The notes below the pieces were generated by a model that saw only the letters and a program-made list of their open reading frames with translations, was not told the DNA's origin and searched no databases. From Erysipelotrichaceae bacterium UBA6182 (lineage in GTDB: Bacteria > Bacillota_I > Bacilli_A > Erysipelotrichales > Erysipelotrichaceae), in contig DITO01000059.1 of assembly GCA_002422065.1 (NCBI GenBank), positions 1 through 6,372 on the forward strand: DNA of 6,372 nt, written 5' to 3'. A program made the translations under genes and the position numbers. Numbering within the stretch: the stretch's first letter is position 1; each line of letters begins with the position of its first letter. Of this stretch, positions 1 through 5,891 are shown one piece after another.

Positions 1-527
1 TCATCGGGGCTGCACATGCCCCTGGTATGATGCTTGCTAAAGACAATTTACTTCCTTTTGAAACATTAACTCAAACTCCAGTTAAAAAGAAATCATGGTG
101 GGGATGGTTAATCCCTATTGCTATTATTGTTCTTATTGGTTTAACTTTCTCTCTTAATCCACAAAGTGGTTTTGATTCAGTGATAAGTTGGATTCTAATT
201 AACGGATTAATGTCAGCATTTGGAACTGCTCTAGTTCTTGGACATCCAATGGCTATCCTAACTGCTTTTGTAGCTGCTCCTATAAGTTCATTGTCACCTC
301 TACTTGCAGCAGGATGGTTTGCAGGTTTTGCACAACTTTGGGCAAGTAAGCCTACTGTTAGTGATGTTGCCTCTATGGGTGAAGACATCCTTTCTTTTAA
401 AAAAGCATTTAAGAATAAAGCATTGAAAGTCTTATGGGTAACAATGAGTGCTAATATATTCTCTTCTATAGCAACCTTTGTAGCCGCAAGTTCAATCATT
501 GAAACACTTTGGTCATTACTTACATAA
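1..527 (+). CDS. TraB-family membrane protein, C-terminal part (5' end outside window)
   Basis: The frame is open from the left edge (first full codon at 3), so the ATG at 27 is internal. About 174 residues are visible, ending in TAA at 525-527. The fragment begins IGAAHAPGM, which matches the GxxHxPG motif closing the TraB/GumN-type domain. A Lys/Trp-rich linker follows, then about four hydrophobic segments. The stretch APISSLSPLLAAGWFAGF, then the KPTVSD region and a KNKALKVLWV segment, match the conserved membrane tail of the family named after the enterococcal pheromone-shutdown protein TraB. From family knowledge, the N-terminal part is a soluble domain related to Tiki/ChaN-like proteins and is anchored by this C-terminal membrane bundle; the biochemical role in bacteria is poorly defined. 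The gene converges on trpP. The family call is firm; I cannot infer a pheromone role, since most members occur in organisms without such plasmids. Confidence 0.88.
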   Translation, partial: IGAAHAPGMMLAKDNLLPFETLTQTPVKKKSWWGWLIPIAIIVLIGLTFSLNPQSGFDSVISWILINGLMSAFGTALVLGHPMAILTAFVAAPISSLSPLLAAGWFAGFAQLWASKPTVSDVASMGEDILSFKKAFKNKALKVLWVTMSANIFSSIATFVAASSIIETLWSLLT

Positions 528-554
528 AAGAATCGTGCGATTTGCACGATTCTT
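528..554. terminator. Shared bidirectional terminator between traB-like gene and trpP
   Basis: A perfect 11-bp stem (AAGAATCGTGC, 528-538, with GCACGATTCTT, 544-554) encloses a 5-nt loop. It starts directly after the TraB stop codon and ends 3 nt from the trpP stop codon. The + strand reads TGTTTA after the stem; the - strand reads TTATGT after a stem ending in TT. Each gives a short U-rich tail, so one hairpin probably ends both convergent transcripts. Confidence 0.8.
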
Positions 555-557
555 TGT

Positions 558-1085
558 TTATGATGTTAAAGAGGATAGTTTTCTTTCAAATGATGGTTTA
601 ACAAGTGTTTGGTATAACTTAAACAACACTCCTCCTACTACAATATTAGCTACTGCTGTAGGTAACACAACTACTGCAAAAAGCACACTCAATGGAGCAG
701 GTAACCCTACAATAAGTAATGCACTACCTAAGAAGATGAGTCCACTAAAGATTGTAATTACACCACTAATTAAACCTAACACAACCATAGAATGAATCTT
801 CACTGTTGCCTTAATTAATACTAGTGTTAGTAAAGCTGATGCTAGTTTATCAATGATGTTTGGAATTTGTCCTCCTGGAAATCCTGTGGTTAATGCAGCA
901 AGTATTCCAGCAACTGTTCCAATAAGAAGGGTATTTCTAAGCTTTGGTTGTGAGAGTATAGCGATAACCATGGTTGCTAATAAGAAGTCTGGTTTTACTC
1001 CTCCAAAGACTGGAGGGGTAACACTGTGAAGCACTAATCCTGATGCTAATAAAATGGCGGCTAAAACGATTTCTTTTGTTTTCAT
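558..1085 (-). CDS. trpP: Tryptophan transporter TrpP (YhaG family)
   Basis: A 175-residue integral membrane protein, close in length to Bacillus TrpP, which imports tryptophan. Recognisable family stretches are MKTKEIVLAA at the N-terminus, LHSVTPPVFGGVKPD (19-33), LTTGFPGGQIPNIIDK (65-80) and the SALLIVGLPAPLSVLFAVVVLP region (121-142). About five hydrophobic segments are visible, and the C-terminus is short, basic and polar. I chose the ATG at 1083-1085, preceded by GAAAGGA with 7-nt spacing. The longer open frame to 1142 would start inside the T-box terminator hairpin and has no ribosome binding site, so it is not a credible start. Expression is controlled by the tryptophan T-box upstream, which independently supports the substrate. 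The gene ends 3 nt from the shared terminator. Confidence in family and substrate is high. Confidence 0.95.
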   Translation of the reverse strand: MKTKEIVLAAILLASGLVLHSVTPPVFGGVKPDFLLATMVIAILSQPKLRNTLLIGTVAGILAALTTGFPGGQIPNIIDKLASALLTLVLIKATVKIHSMVVLGLISGVITIFSGLIFLGSALLIVGLPAPLSVLFAVVVLPTAVANIVVGGVLFKLYQTLVKPSFERKLSSLTS

Positions 1086-1092
1086 ATGAATG

Positions 1093-1099
1093 TCCTTTC
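1093..1099 (-). promoter_or_regulatory. Ribosome binding site of trpP
   Basis: GAAAGGA on the - strand lies 7 nt before the ATG at 1083-1085 and downstream of the T-box terminator U-tract. It fixes the start at residue 20 of the longer open frame. Confidence 0.85.
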
Positions 1100-1110
1100 T
1101 TTCATGAAAA

Positions 1111-1149
1111 ACAACAAAAAGCACCCATCGCTGTAGGAGCAATGGGTGC
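1111..1149 (-). terminator. T-box intrinsic terminator upstream of trpP
   Basis: In the RNA of the - strand, a 12-bp stem (1149-1138 with 1132-1121, one G-U pair) closes a 5-nt CCUAC loop. It is followed by UUUUUGUUGU leading into more U. Its 5' arm shares bases with the competing antiterminator, so it forms when the T-box is bound by charged tRNA-Trp or is empty. Confidence 0.95.
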
Positions 1150-1362
1150 GTTGCGGTGCCATCCTAATTATCGTTAATACGATATCTTTGTTCGAATACT
1201 AACATATTCGTGCTGTCTGGTAACGCTCAGCCTGCGTCTTGACTACTTAATTCGTCTTGCTCTCATGGACCCATTCGATATAGCCTTATCACTGATTTAC
1301 ACCAACCATCAGTTCTCTATGCATAAGGGATATATGTACTATTTTCCAATCAACGATTTGTT
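1121..1362 (-). ncRNA. Tryptophan-specific T-box riboswitch (trpP leader)
   Basis: The T-box sequence AGGATGGCACCGCA is at 1165-1152. The antiterminator can be drawn completely: UAGGA (1166-1162), a 7-nt bulge UGGCACC (1161-1155) and GCAA (1154-1151) pair with UUGC (1142-1139) and UCCUA (1138-1134). Stem I shows AGUA (1340-1337), an AGAGA bulge (1318-1314), CCUUAU/AUAAGG-type pairing (1323-1328 with 1284-1289) and an apical CUGAU/AUCAG stem (1312-1292). The specifier context GAAUGGGUCC carries UGG at 1273-1271, so the cognate tRNA is tRNA-Trp. The UGGC in the bulge pairs with a GCCA 3' end, agreeing with the G discriminator of bacterial tRNA-Trp. Further hairpins lie at 1210-1193 and 1184-1169. 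Uncharged tRNA-Trp should stabilise the antiterminator and allow trpP transcription. The 5' limit is inferred from the promoter. Confidence 0.96.
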
Positions 1363-1368
1363 TGTTTA

Positions 1369-1397
1369 ATTATAGTCCTTAATACTCTATTACGCAA
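1369..1397 (-). promoter_or_regulatory. Sigma-A-type promoter of the trpP T-box transcript
   Basis: The -35 is TTGCGT (1397-1392), the spacer is 17 bp, and the -10 is a consensus TATAAT (1374-1369). The predicted start near 1362 places the whole T-box downstream. It lies in the short gap after the nucleotidyltransferase gene, with no terminator between that gene and this promoter. Confidence 0.85.
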
Positions 1398-1411
1398 GAA
1401 ATCAAATCAGT

Positions 1412-2320
1412 TTATTTCCATAAATCAAATGGATAAACTCCATTATCTTTAAGTTGTCTTAATGCTTCCACGACATACTTACGATCTTCTTGATAAGTAA
1501 TGCCATACCATGCGTCTTCAGAGGATAATACTTTTACTTTACAAGCCTCTAGTTCAAGACACTGAGAAATCATTGTAGGTAAAACATGTTCTGCTTTTAA
1601 AGGATCACTATGTGCTGCGGTGGAAAGAAATGCATCAAACACATCATAAGCTAATGACATAATACTTTCATCAAATCCCCAAAAATTCATAGAGACTAAA
1701 GATTGATCATCGATGGGTAACCATTGGTTATCCTGTTGAAATTCATGTCCATGTTTTGACTTGCGAATATCCTTAATCTCTTCTACGTGACTTAACCATC
1801 CATCATTGGATGTACATACTCCACGAGTCACTGTACCATGCTCTGATGTTGTGTTGGATAATCGATATCCCATCATGGCATATTCATACGGTTTTACATC
1901 ATTATTAAGAAACTGTGCCATGGTTTTAAAAGCACTAGGTCCATAGTAATCATCTGCATTACATATCATAAATGGTCCATCTATAAGATCTTTACAGCTT
2001 AATAATGCATGGGTAGTCCCCCAAGGTTTTACACGTTCTGGTTTTAATACATGAGATGTTAGATAATCAATATCTTGATAAGCATATTCTACTTTAATAA
2101 AAGGTCTGATTTTATGAACTAAGTTAGCTTCAAAAAGTTCTTCATGTTCTTTTTTAATGATCAAAACAAGACGATTAAATCCTGCTTTAATGGCATCATA
2201 AATAGTGAAATCAATGATGGATTCATGATTGCTTCCTACAGGTTCAATTTGCTTTAATCCTCCAAAGCGACTTCCCATACCTGCTGCTAAAATGACTAAT
2301 GTTAATGTTGTTTTTGGCAT
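1412..2320 (-). CDS. Sugar-phosphate-type nucleotidyltransferase, substrate unknown
   Basis: A 302-residue cytosolic protein with the GT-A-like nucleotidyltransferase fold. The N-terminal signature LAAGMGSRFGGLK (11-23) binds the nucleotide triphosphate and contains the conserved Arg and Lys. WGTTHALL (100-107) resembles the GTxxAL motif, and NADDYYG (121-127) should supply the Mg-binding aspartate. SMNFWGF (210-216) and WYGITYQEDR (271-280) are typical of the subgroup usually annotated simply as 'nucleotidyltransferase family protein' in Bacillota. Family members transfer a nucleotidyl group to a sugar phosphate or related phosphorylated compound; nothing here fixes the sugar or nucleotide. 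The start ATG at 2318-2320 is preceded by GGGGAG with 5-nt spacing. It appears to be a single-gene transcript bounded by a tRNA terminator upstream and the trpP promoter downstream. The family is confident, the specificity is not. Confidence 0.87.
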   Translation of the reverse strand: MPKTTLTLVILAAGMGSRFGGLKQIEPVGSNHESIIDFTIYDAIKAGFNRLVLIIKKEHEELFEANLVHKIRPFIKVEYAYQDIDYLTSHVLKPERVKPWGTTHALLSCKDLIDGPFMICNADDYYGPSAFKTMAQFLNNDVKPYEYAMMGYRLSNTTSEHGTVTRGVCTSNDGWLSHVEEIKDIRKSKHGHEFQQDNQWLPIDDQSLVSMNFWGFDESIMSLAYDVFDAFLSTAAHSDPLKAEHVLPTMISQCLELEACKVKVLSSEDAWYGITYQEDRKYVVEALRQLKDNGVYPFDLWK

Positions 2321-2343
2321 ATGTACTCCCCAATCTTACTGCC

Positions 2344-2376
2344 ATTGTATCATAGTCTTGATTATTATAAGCACAA
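2344..2376 (-). promoter_or_regulatory. Probable promoter of the nucleotidyltransferase gene
   Basis: There are two overlapping options: TATGAT (2354-2349) with TTGTGC (2376-2371) at 16-bp spacing, or an extended -10 TGATACAAT (TACAAT at 2349-2344) with a poor -35. Either gives a leader of about 20 nt before the start codon. It lies just downstream of the tRNA terminator. Confidence 0.5.
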
Positions 2377-2396
2377 AAAAAGCCTTGTTAGGCCTT
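2375..2396 (-). terminator. Terminator of the tRNA-Thr transcript
   Basis: In - strand RNA, AAGGCCU (2396-2390), a loop AACA and AGGCUUU (2385-2379) form a 7-bp stem with one G-U pair. A further run of U follows, giving seven T in a row on the - strand. It begins about 10 nt after the tRNA CCA end. Confidence 0.85.
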
Positions 2397-2406
2397 GATT
2401 ATCACA

Positions 2407-2480
2407 TGGTGCCGCTACCCAGAATTGAACTGGGAGCTGAGCATTACCATTGCTCCGTTTTACCATTGAACTATAGCGGC
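2407..2480 (-). tRNA. tRNA-Thr, anticodon GGU
   Basis: A 74-nt cloverleaf with encoded CCA. The acceptor is GCCGCTA/TAGCGGC with discriminator A. The D arm is GUUC-AAUGGUA-AAAC, with three normal pairs and a C-A mismatch at the inner pair. The anticodon stem GAGCA/UGCUC closes the loop AUGGUAA, whose centre is GGU, reading ACC and ACU (Thr). The variable loop is AGCU and the T arm is CCCAG-UUCAAUU-CUGGG. It has its own promoter, overlapping the end of maf, and its own terminator. Confidence 0.97.
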
Positions 2481-2492
2481 ATGTGCTTTTCT

Positions 2493-2521
2493 ATGATAAA
2501 CAATTATTATGCTTTTTGCAA
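2493..2521 (-). promoter_or_regulatory. Promoter of tRNA-Thr, overlapping the 3' end of maf
   Basis: The -35 is TTGCAA (2521-2516), the spacer is 17 bp, and the -10 is TATCAT (2498-2493). The -35 lies in the last codons of maf, and the predicted start falls a few nt before the mature tRNA 5' end. Confidence 0.72.
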
Positions 2522-3082
2522 GTCTACAACATGATTTTTTCTAAGGATTGACATGCATTGATTTAGTGGTAACCCAACAACAGTATAGAAGTCTCCTTCT
2601 ATCTTTTCAATCATCCAACCAGCTTTACCTTGGATAGCATAAGCTCCAGCTTTATCCATCGGTTCTTGAGTTTTAATGTATGCCAAAATATCTTCATCTG
2701 TAAGGCTGGTCATACTAACATTGGTGATAGATAATACTTCTTCAGTGAAGGATGCAGACTTAATTACCATGGCGGTCATGACTTGATGAGTCTTTCCAGA
2801 TAATTGTTTAAGCATTCTAAAAGCATCGTCTTCATCTAAAGGTTTACCATATAATTCATTTTCTAGTACTACGATTGTGTCTGCTGATATAACACATGAC
2901 TGTGGATACTGATTAAATATCACTTGATTCTTCTCATAAGCCATTCTCTTAACATAGGTTTCTAATGGTTCATTACTAAGAATTAATTCATCAATATGAG
3001 CTGGGATTACATCAAAAGAAAGGTCGCATTGATTTAACATCTCAAGGCGACGGGGTGATGCAGATGCTAGAATAATTCTCAT
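2507..3082 (-). CDS. maf: Maf nucleoside triphosphate pyrophosphatase (septum formation inhibitor family)
   Basis: A 191-residue protein of normal length for Maf. Family enzymes hydrolyse non-canonical or pyrimidine nucleoside triphosphates to the monophosphate plus pyrophosphate, in the cytosol. Visible motifs in order are the phosphate-binding ASASPRR (6-12), VISADT (65-70) with the likely catalytic Asp68, YGKP (78-81), SGKTHQV (95-101), DKAGAYAIQG (143-152) and GDFYTVVGLPL (163-173). Arg12, Lys51 and Gln151 sit where the dTTP/UTP-specific subgroup (YhdE type) has them, so that activity is likely; this rests on remembered family positions, not an alignment. The start ATG at 3080-3082 overlaps the tetR stop as ATGA and has only a weak ribosome binding site, suggesting translation coupled to tetR. 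The 3' end overlaps the tRNA-Thr promoter. Confidence 0.94.
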   Translation of the reverse strand: MRIILASASPRRLEMLNQCDLSFDVIPAHIDELILSNEPLETYVKRMAYEKNQVIFNQYPQSCVISADTIVVLENELYGKPLDEDDAFRMLKQLSGKTHQVMTAMVIKSASFTEEVLSITNVSMTSLTDEDILAYIKTQEPMDKAGAYAIQGKAGWMIEKIEGDFYTVVGLPLNQCMSILRKNHVVDLQKA

Positions 3083-3672
3083 GTGAATAACCCATTCTTT
3101 AGTATTTTAATCACTTCATCAACAACGTAATCTAGTTCTTTTTCATCTCTAAACATGACATAGTTTAACCCAATAAAGTTTGAAACACCCATCATCATGA
3201 AAGCTACAATCTCAGGATCATAAGACTTCATTCCCCCTGTATCTTGAGCATGTTTAATTTGTCTTGCATAGTTTGAAGCAAACTGAGTGTAGTAGTCTAC
3301 AAAAAGCTTCTTATCAATATATAATGATTCCCAGATTATATTGTAGATATGTTTATGTTTAGCAATGAACAATAGAAAAGCTTTTAATCCAATTCGCTCT
3401 GCTTCAACACGATCTTCTATACCTGAAATCTCTTTCGCAATATGCATACGAATTCGGTGAGAATACTGAACTAATAGGTAACGATAGATACTCATTTTAT
3501 CTTCAAAGTAAATATAAAATGTTCCCAATGCAACATTGGAAGCTATAGTAATATCATTGATTCCAGTGCCGTGGTATCCTTTCTTATAAAATAGTTTTTC
3601 TGCTGAATTAACTATCTTATTTAAGGTTGCCATACCACGTTTTGTTTTAGGCATATTCACAAAATTTTCCAT
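3079..3672 (-). CDS. TetR/AcrR-family transcriptional regulator
   Basis: A 197-residue protein with the usual TetR layout. An N-terminal DNA-binding domain (about residues 14-63) contains a helix-turn-helix at about 36-56, ending in the characteristic GTFYIYFEDK (50-59). It is followed by an all-helical ligand-binding and dimerisation domain, whose sequence does not reveal the ligand. The start ATG at 3670-3672 is preceded by GGAG at 5-nt spacing. A 28-bp inverted repeat lies over the predicted promoter, the usual pattern for autorepression. Upstream, on the same strand, are the hydrolase and CoA-transferase genes; downstream, maf overlaps by 4 bp. The local target may be its own promoter, the CoA-transferase operon, or both. 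An acyl-CoA or carboxylate ligand would fit the neighbours but is inference only. Confidence 0.94.
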   Translation of the reverse strand: MENFVNMPKTKRGMATLNKIVNSAEKLFYKKGYHGTGINDITIASNVALGTFYIYFEDKMSIYRYLLVQYSHRIRMHIAKEISGIEDRVEAERIGLKAFLLFIAKHKHIYNIIWESLYIDKKLFVDYYTQFASNYARQIKHAQDTGGMKSYDPEIVAFMMMGVSNFIGLNYVMFRDEKELDYVVDEVIKILKNGLFT

Positions 3673-3686
3673 AATATCTCCAGTGG

Positions 3687-3714
3687 CATTAGTGTATCAT
3701 TTTCATCACTAATG
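3687..3714 (-). promoter_or_regulatory. 28-bp inverted repeat, probable TetR operator
   Basis: Perfect 8-bp arms CATTAGTG (3687-3694) and CACTAATG (3707-3714) are separated by 12 bp. The repeat overlaps the predicted tetR -10 and reaches the -35. No U-run follows on either strand, so it is not a convincing terminator. The length is typical for a site bound by a TetR dimer or pair of dimers. No second copy of these arms was found in the window. Confidence 0.68.
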
Positions 3715-3719
3715 GTCTA
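3691..3719 (-). promoter_or_regulatory. Probable promoter of tetR-maf
   Basis: The -35 is TAGACC (3719-3714), the spacer is 17 bp, and the -10 is TACACT (3696-3691) preceded by an extended TGA (TGN) element. Each hexamer matches consensus at four positions. It lies in the 52-bp gap between the hydrolase and tetR and is covered by the inverted repeat. Confidence 0.55.
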
Positions 3720-3724
3720 CATTT

Positions 3725-4540
3725 TTATAATGCTAATGAATGGGAATGACTTATATGTCCAAGGATTAATGAGACAAACGTATTAGGTTGTTCATACATG
3801 GAAGCATGTCCACATCCTTTAAGTATCATATACGTTGATGAAGGAATAGCTTGTGCTATGCGTTCTTGTTCATATGCAGGTGTAATGGTATCTAAATCTG
3901 AGCTAACCACAAGTGTAGGTGCCTTAATCTTTGATAATTGAGAAGCTACATCAAAAGCTTCTGAAGACTGTGTTAAGCGAACCATGGATTGCATAAACTC
4001 AGGATTAGAGAATACCCCTAATAGTACTTCTTTTCTATTAGTCATCCATTCTTTATGAGTTTCATAGAACTGATGAGAATAAATCGTAGGAAGTGTTGTT
4101 AAATAGAATGCAAGTGGATCATGGGTTGCTTTAATCCATGAATCTCCAATATCTTTTAACCACAAGGAAGTCTTAGCTGTGGTATTAAAGACCATAAGTC
4201 TTTCTACCATTTTAGGATATTGAACACTGAAGTCTAAAGCGACTTCCCCACCATATGATATTCCACACACATTTAGTTTCTTAACATCTAATGCTTGAAG
4301 TACTTCATAAAGAACTTGAGTTTGATCATGCACTGTGTATGGTTTAGTTGCTTTATCACTCTGTCCTTGGTCAAGAAAATCTAACAGGATGACATGTGTG
4401 TGTTCAATCAAAGAAGGTAAAAACAGTGTCCATGATTGAGTGCTCATCATAATACCATTGAGTAACACAAGCATCGGCTTATCATTACTCCCATGGGTTT
4501 CCACATGGATATTTCCATACGATGTTTGTACTAAACTCAT
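3725..4540 (-). CDS. Alpha/beta-fold hydrolase
   Basis: A 271-residue protein with no signal peptide, probably cytosolic. The catalytic triad is readable: nucleophile elbow GISYGG (93-98, Ser95), acid Asp217 in SSDLDTITP (213-221) and His245 in GCGHASMYEQP (242-252). The strand before the oxyanion turn reads LVLLNGI (25-30), with NG in place of the usual HG. The cap region (about 122-200) is helical and rich in aromatic residues. The superfamily includes esterases, thioesterases, C-C hydrolases and lactonases, so the reaction cannot be named. The start ATG (4538-4540) overlaps the CoA-transferase stop as ATGA; an AGGA 8 nt upstream lies inside the transferase gene. This tight overlap makes co-translation with the CoA-transferase likely, and hydrolysis of an ester, lactone or thioester linked to that enzyme's substrate is a reasonable inference. 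Confidence 0.9.
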   Translation of the reverse strand: MSLVQTSYGNIHVETHGSNDKPMLVLLNGIMMSTQSWTLFLPSLIEHTHVILLDFLDQGQSDKATKPYTVHDQTQVLYEVLQALDVKKLNVCGISYGGEVALDFSVQYPKMVERLMVFNTTAKTSLWLKDIGDSWIKATHDPLAFYLTTLPTIYSHQFYETHKEWMTNRKEVLLGVFSNPEFMQSMVRLTQSSEAFDVASQLSKIKAPTLVVSSDLDTITPAYEQERIAQAIPSSTYMILKGCGHASMYEQPNTFVSLILGHISHSHSLAL

Positions 4541-5835
4541 ACAATGATTCCTAATTCTTTTGCTTCATCATGAAGTGCTTGTCTAAAACGCGGGTGTGAA
4601 ATATTGATTAAGCGAACAACACGCTCTTTAATGTTGGTTCCTTTTAAAGCTGCACAACCATACTCAGTAACCACATAGTCAACATCATTACGAGATAACG
4701 ATACTGCAGCTCCTTGTTTGAGTTGAGCTACAATTTTTGAAATCTCTTCTTTTTCTCCTGTTTCAGGATTTCTAACTAAAGCTGTAGAATACAGCGCTAT
4801 AAATGACCGACCATTCTTAGCACGCTGTGCTCCAATAGCCGTATCACTTTGTCCTCCTGTTCCAGAAAACTGTGTTGAACCAATTGATTCCGAACAACAT
4901 TGTCCAGTTAGATCAACTTCAAGCGTTGTGTTAATAGAAACTTGATTATCATTAAGTCCAATAATCGAAGGATCATTAACATAATTTCCATCAAGAATCA
5001 TGACAGAAGGATTATTATCTACAAAATCATAAAGCTCTTGAGTTCCCAATACAAAGGTAGTCACAATCTTTCCTTTATGAAGTGTCTTGTTTTTACCAGT
5101 AACAACACCAGCCTTAGCAAGTTTCATCAGTCCTGTTGTTAGCATTTCTGTATGAACCCCTAAATCTTTCTTATCCATGAGTGCATTCGCTACCGCATTA
5201 GGAATTCCCCCAATACCAAACTGAACACAGTCACCATCTTTAATGTATTCCGCAATATAACTACCAATAAGACGATCTTTATCATTCATATCCGATTCAG
5301 GAAGCACAGGAGGTAGATAGTCAACTTCCATTAAGTAATCAATATCATTTATATGGATTTCCATATCCCCAAATGTTCTTGGAAAATTCTTATTGGATTC
5401 AAGAATCACAATATCTGCAGCTTCAATAAAACGCTTTTCATATGTGTTTGACATGGATAAAGAAATGTATCCATGCTCATCCACAGCACTACATGAACCA
5501 ACATAAATATTTGTTTTCTTGTGTGACAATCGTTTTACTCCAGCTAAATGTAAGTGATTAGGGATAAATGATAAATTACCCTGTTTATGCATCTTTCTTA
5601 AAGCAGCACTATAAAACCAACCATCAACTTCGAAGGCATCTTTATACTGTTCCTCTAAAAAAGGGAAAGCGGACATCGGTAAACAATTGGTGACACTAAC
5701 ACGATCAACTCGATGCGCAATAGTATGTAAATTTGATAAAAAACGCTTTGCTTCTGCAGCACCAAGTCCTGTGACTATGGTGTCATTACTTTTAACTAAC
5801 TCTAAAGCTTCTTCAATAGTGATCCATTTTGCCAT
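4537..5835 (-). CDS. Acetyl-CoA hydrolase/transferase-family CoA-transferase (4-hydroxybutyrate/butyrate type)
   Basis: A 432-residue protein, close in size to clostridial 4-hydroxybutyrate CoA-transferase (about 438). The family moves CoA between acetyl-CoA and a carboxylate through a glutamyl-CoA intermediate. Motifs in order are YVGSCSAVDEHGYIS (111-125), FGIGGIPNAV (206-215), HTEM (228-231) with Glu230 as probable catalytic residue, GQCCSESIG (311-319), and SGTGGQSD (324-331) in the CoA-binding loop, followed by DYVVTEYG (386-393). The Glu230 assignment rests on its position relative to the catalytic Glu238 recalled for the Clostridium aminobutyricum enzyme. I start at ATG 5833-5835, with GAGGAG 8 nt upstream; the open frame extends to a TTG at 5850 that lacks a ribosome binding site. 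It overlaps the hydrolase by 4 bp. The exact carboxylate (butyrate, 4-hydroxybutyrate, propionate or another) is not determinable, and acetyl-CoA hydrolase activity is a less likely alternative. Confidence 0.92.
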   Translation of the reverse strand: MAKWITIEEALELVKSNDTIVTGLGAAEAKRFLSNLHTIAHRVDRVSVTNCLPMSAFPFLEEQYKDAFEVDGWFYSAALRKMHKQGNLSFIPNHLHLAGVKRLSHKKTNIYVGSCSAVDEHGYISLSMSNTYEKRFIEAADIVILESNKNFPRTFGDMEIHINDIDYLMEVDYLPPVLPESDMNDKDRLIGSYIAEYIKDGDCVQFGIGGIPNAVANALMDKKDLGVHTEMLTTGLMKLAKAGVVTGKNKTLHKGKIVTTFVLGTQELYDFVDNNPSVMILDGNYVNDPSIIGLNDNQVSINTTLEVDLTGQCCSESIGSTQFSGTGGQSDTAIGAQRAKNGRSFIALYSTALVRNPETGEKEEISKIVAQLKQGAAVSLSRNDVDYVVTEYGCAALKGTNIKERVVRLINISHPRFRQALHDEAKELGIIV

Positions 5836-5842
5836 GGTTTCT

Positions 5843-5848
5843 CTCCTC
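5843..5848 (-). promoter_or_regulatory. Ribosome binding site of the CoA-transferase gene
   Basis: GAGGAG on the - strand precedes the ATG at 5833-5835 by 7-8 nt. It overlaps the alternative TTG codon at 5850-5848 and therefore rules that codon out as the start. Confidence 0.85.
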
Positions 5849-5857
5849 AAAATAAAG

Positions 5858-5886
5858 AAGGTTGAGTGGTTGGTCCACTCAACCTT
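5858..5886 (-). terminator. Strong 12-bp hairpin between substrate-binding protein and CoA-transferase genes
   Basis: Perfect arms AAGGTTGAGTGG (5858-5869) and CCACTCAACCTT (5875-5886) enclose a 5-nt loop. On the - strand it is followed by CTTTATTTT, a usable but imperfect U-tract, about 18 nt after the substrate-binding-protein stop codon. The likely role is terminator of the ABC transporter transcript. It also sits just before the CoA-transferase ribosome binding site and could instead be a 5' leader hairpin of that mRNA. Confidence 0.68.
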
Positions 5887-5891
5887 ATCTT

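Noticed and set aside
71..547. 158-residue open frame on the - strand opposite the TraB-like gene
   Set aside because: It lies entirely antisense to a well-supported family protein, has no recognisable motifs and crosses the terminator hairpin; it is a shadow frame.
499..795. 98-residue open frame on the + strand opposite trpP
   Set aside because: Antisense to trpP, low-complexity Thr/Asn-rich translation, and it starts inside the TraB-like gene and runs through the terminator.
1086..1142. 19-residue N-terminal extension of trpP starting at 1142
   Set aside because: It would be translated from inside the T-box terminator hairpin without a ribosome binding site; the ATG at 1085 has a good site and matches the family N-terminus.
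2229..2534. 101-residue + strand open frame spanning the tRNA region
   Set aside because: It crosses the nucleotidyltransferase start, a terminator and the antisense of tRNA-Thr, so it cannot be a real gene.
3687..3714. Inverted repeat at 3687-3714 as a terminator for the hydrolase gene
   Set aside because: The loop is 12 nt, the stem is only 8 bp and AT-rich, and no U-run follows; its placement over promoter elements fits an operator better.
4942..5142. 66-residue + strand open frame inside the CoA-transferase
   Set aside because: Antisense shadow with an Ile/Asn/Lys-rich composition and no motif.
5836..5850. TTG start adding MRRET to the CoA-transferase
   Set aside because: The TTG overlaps the GAGGAG ribosome binding site that serves the ATG at 5835, and no site precedes the TTG.
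5858..5886. Hairpin at 5858-5886 as a second copy of the TetR operator
   Set aside because: Its arms contain CACTCAA while the tetR repeat has CACTAAT; apart from CACT/AGTG the sequences and the spacing (5 versus 12 bp) differ, so a shared operator is not supported.
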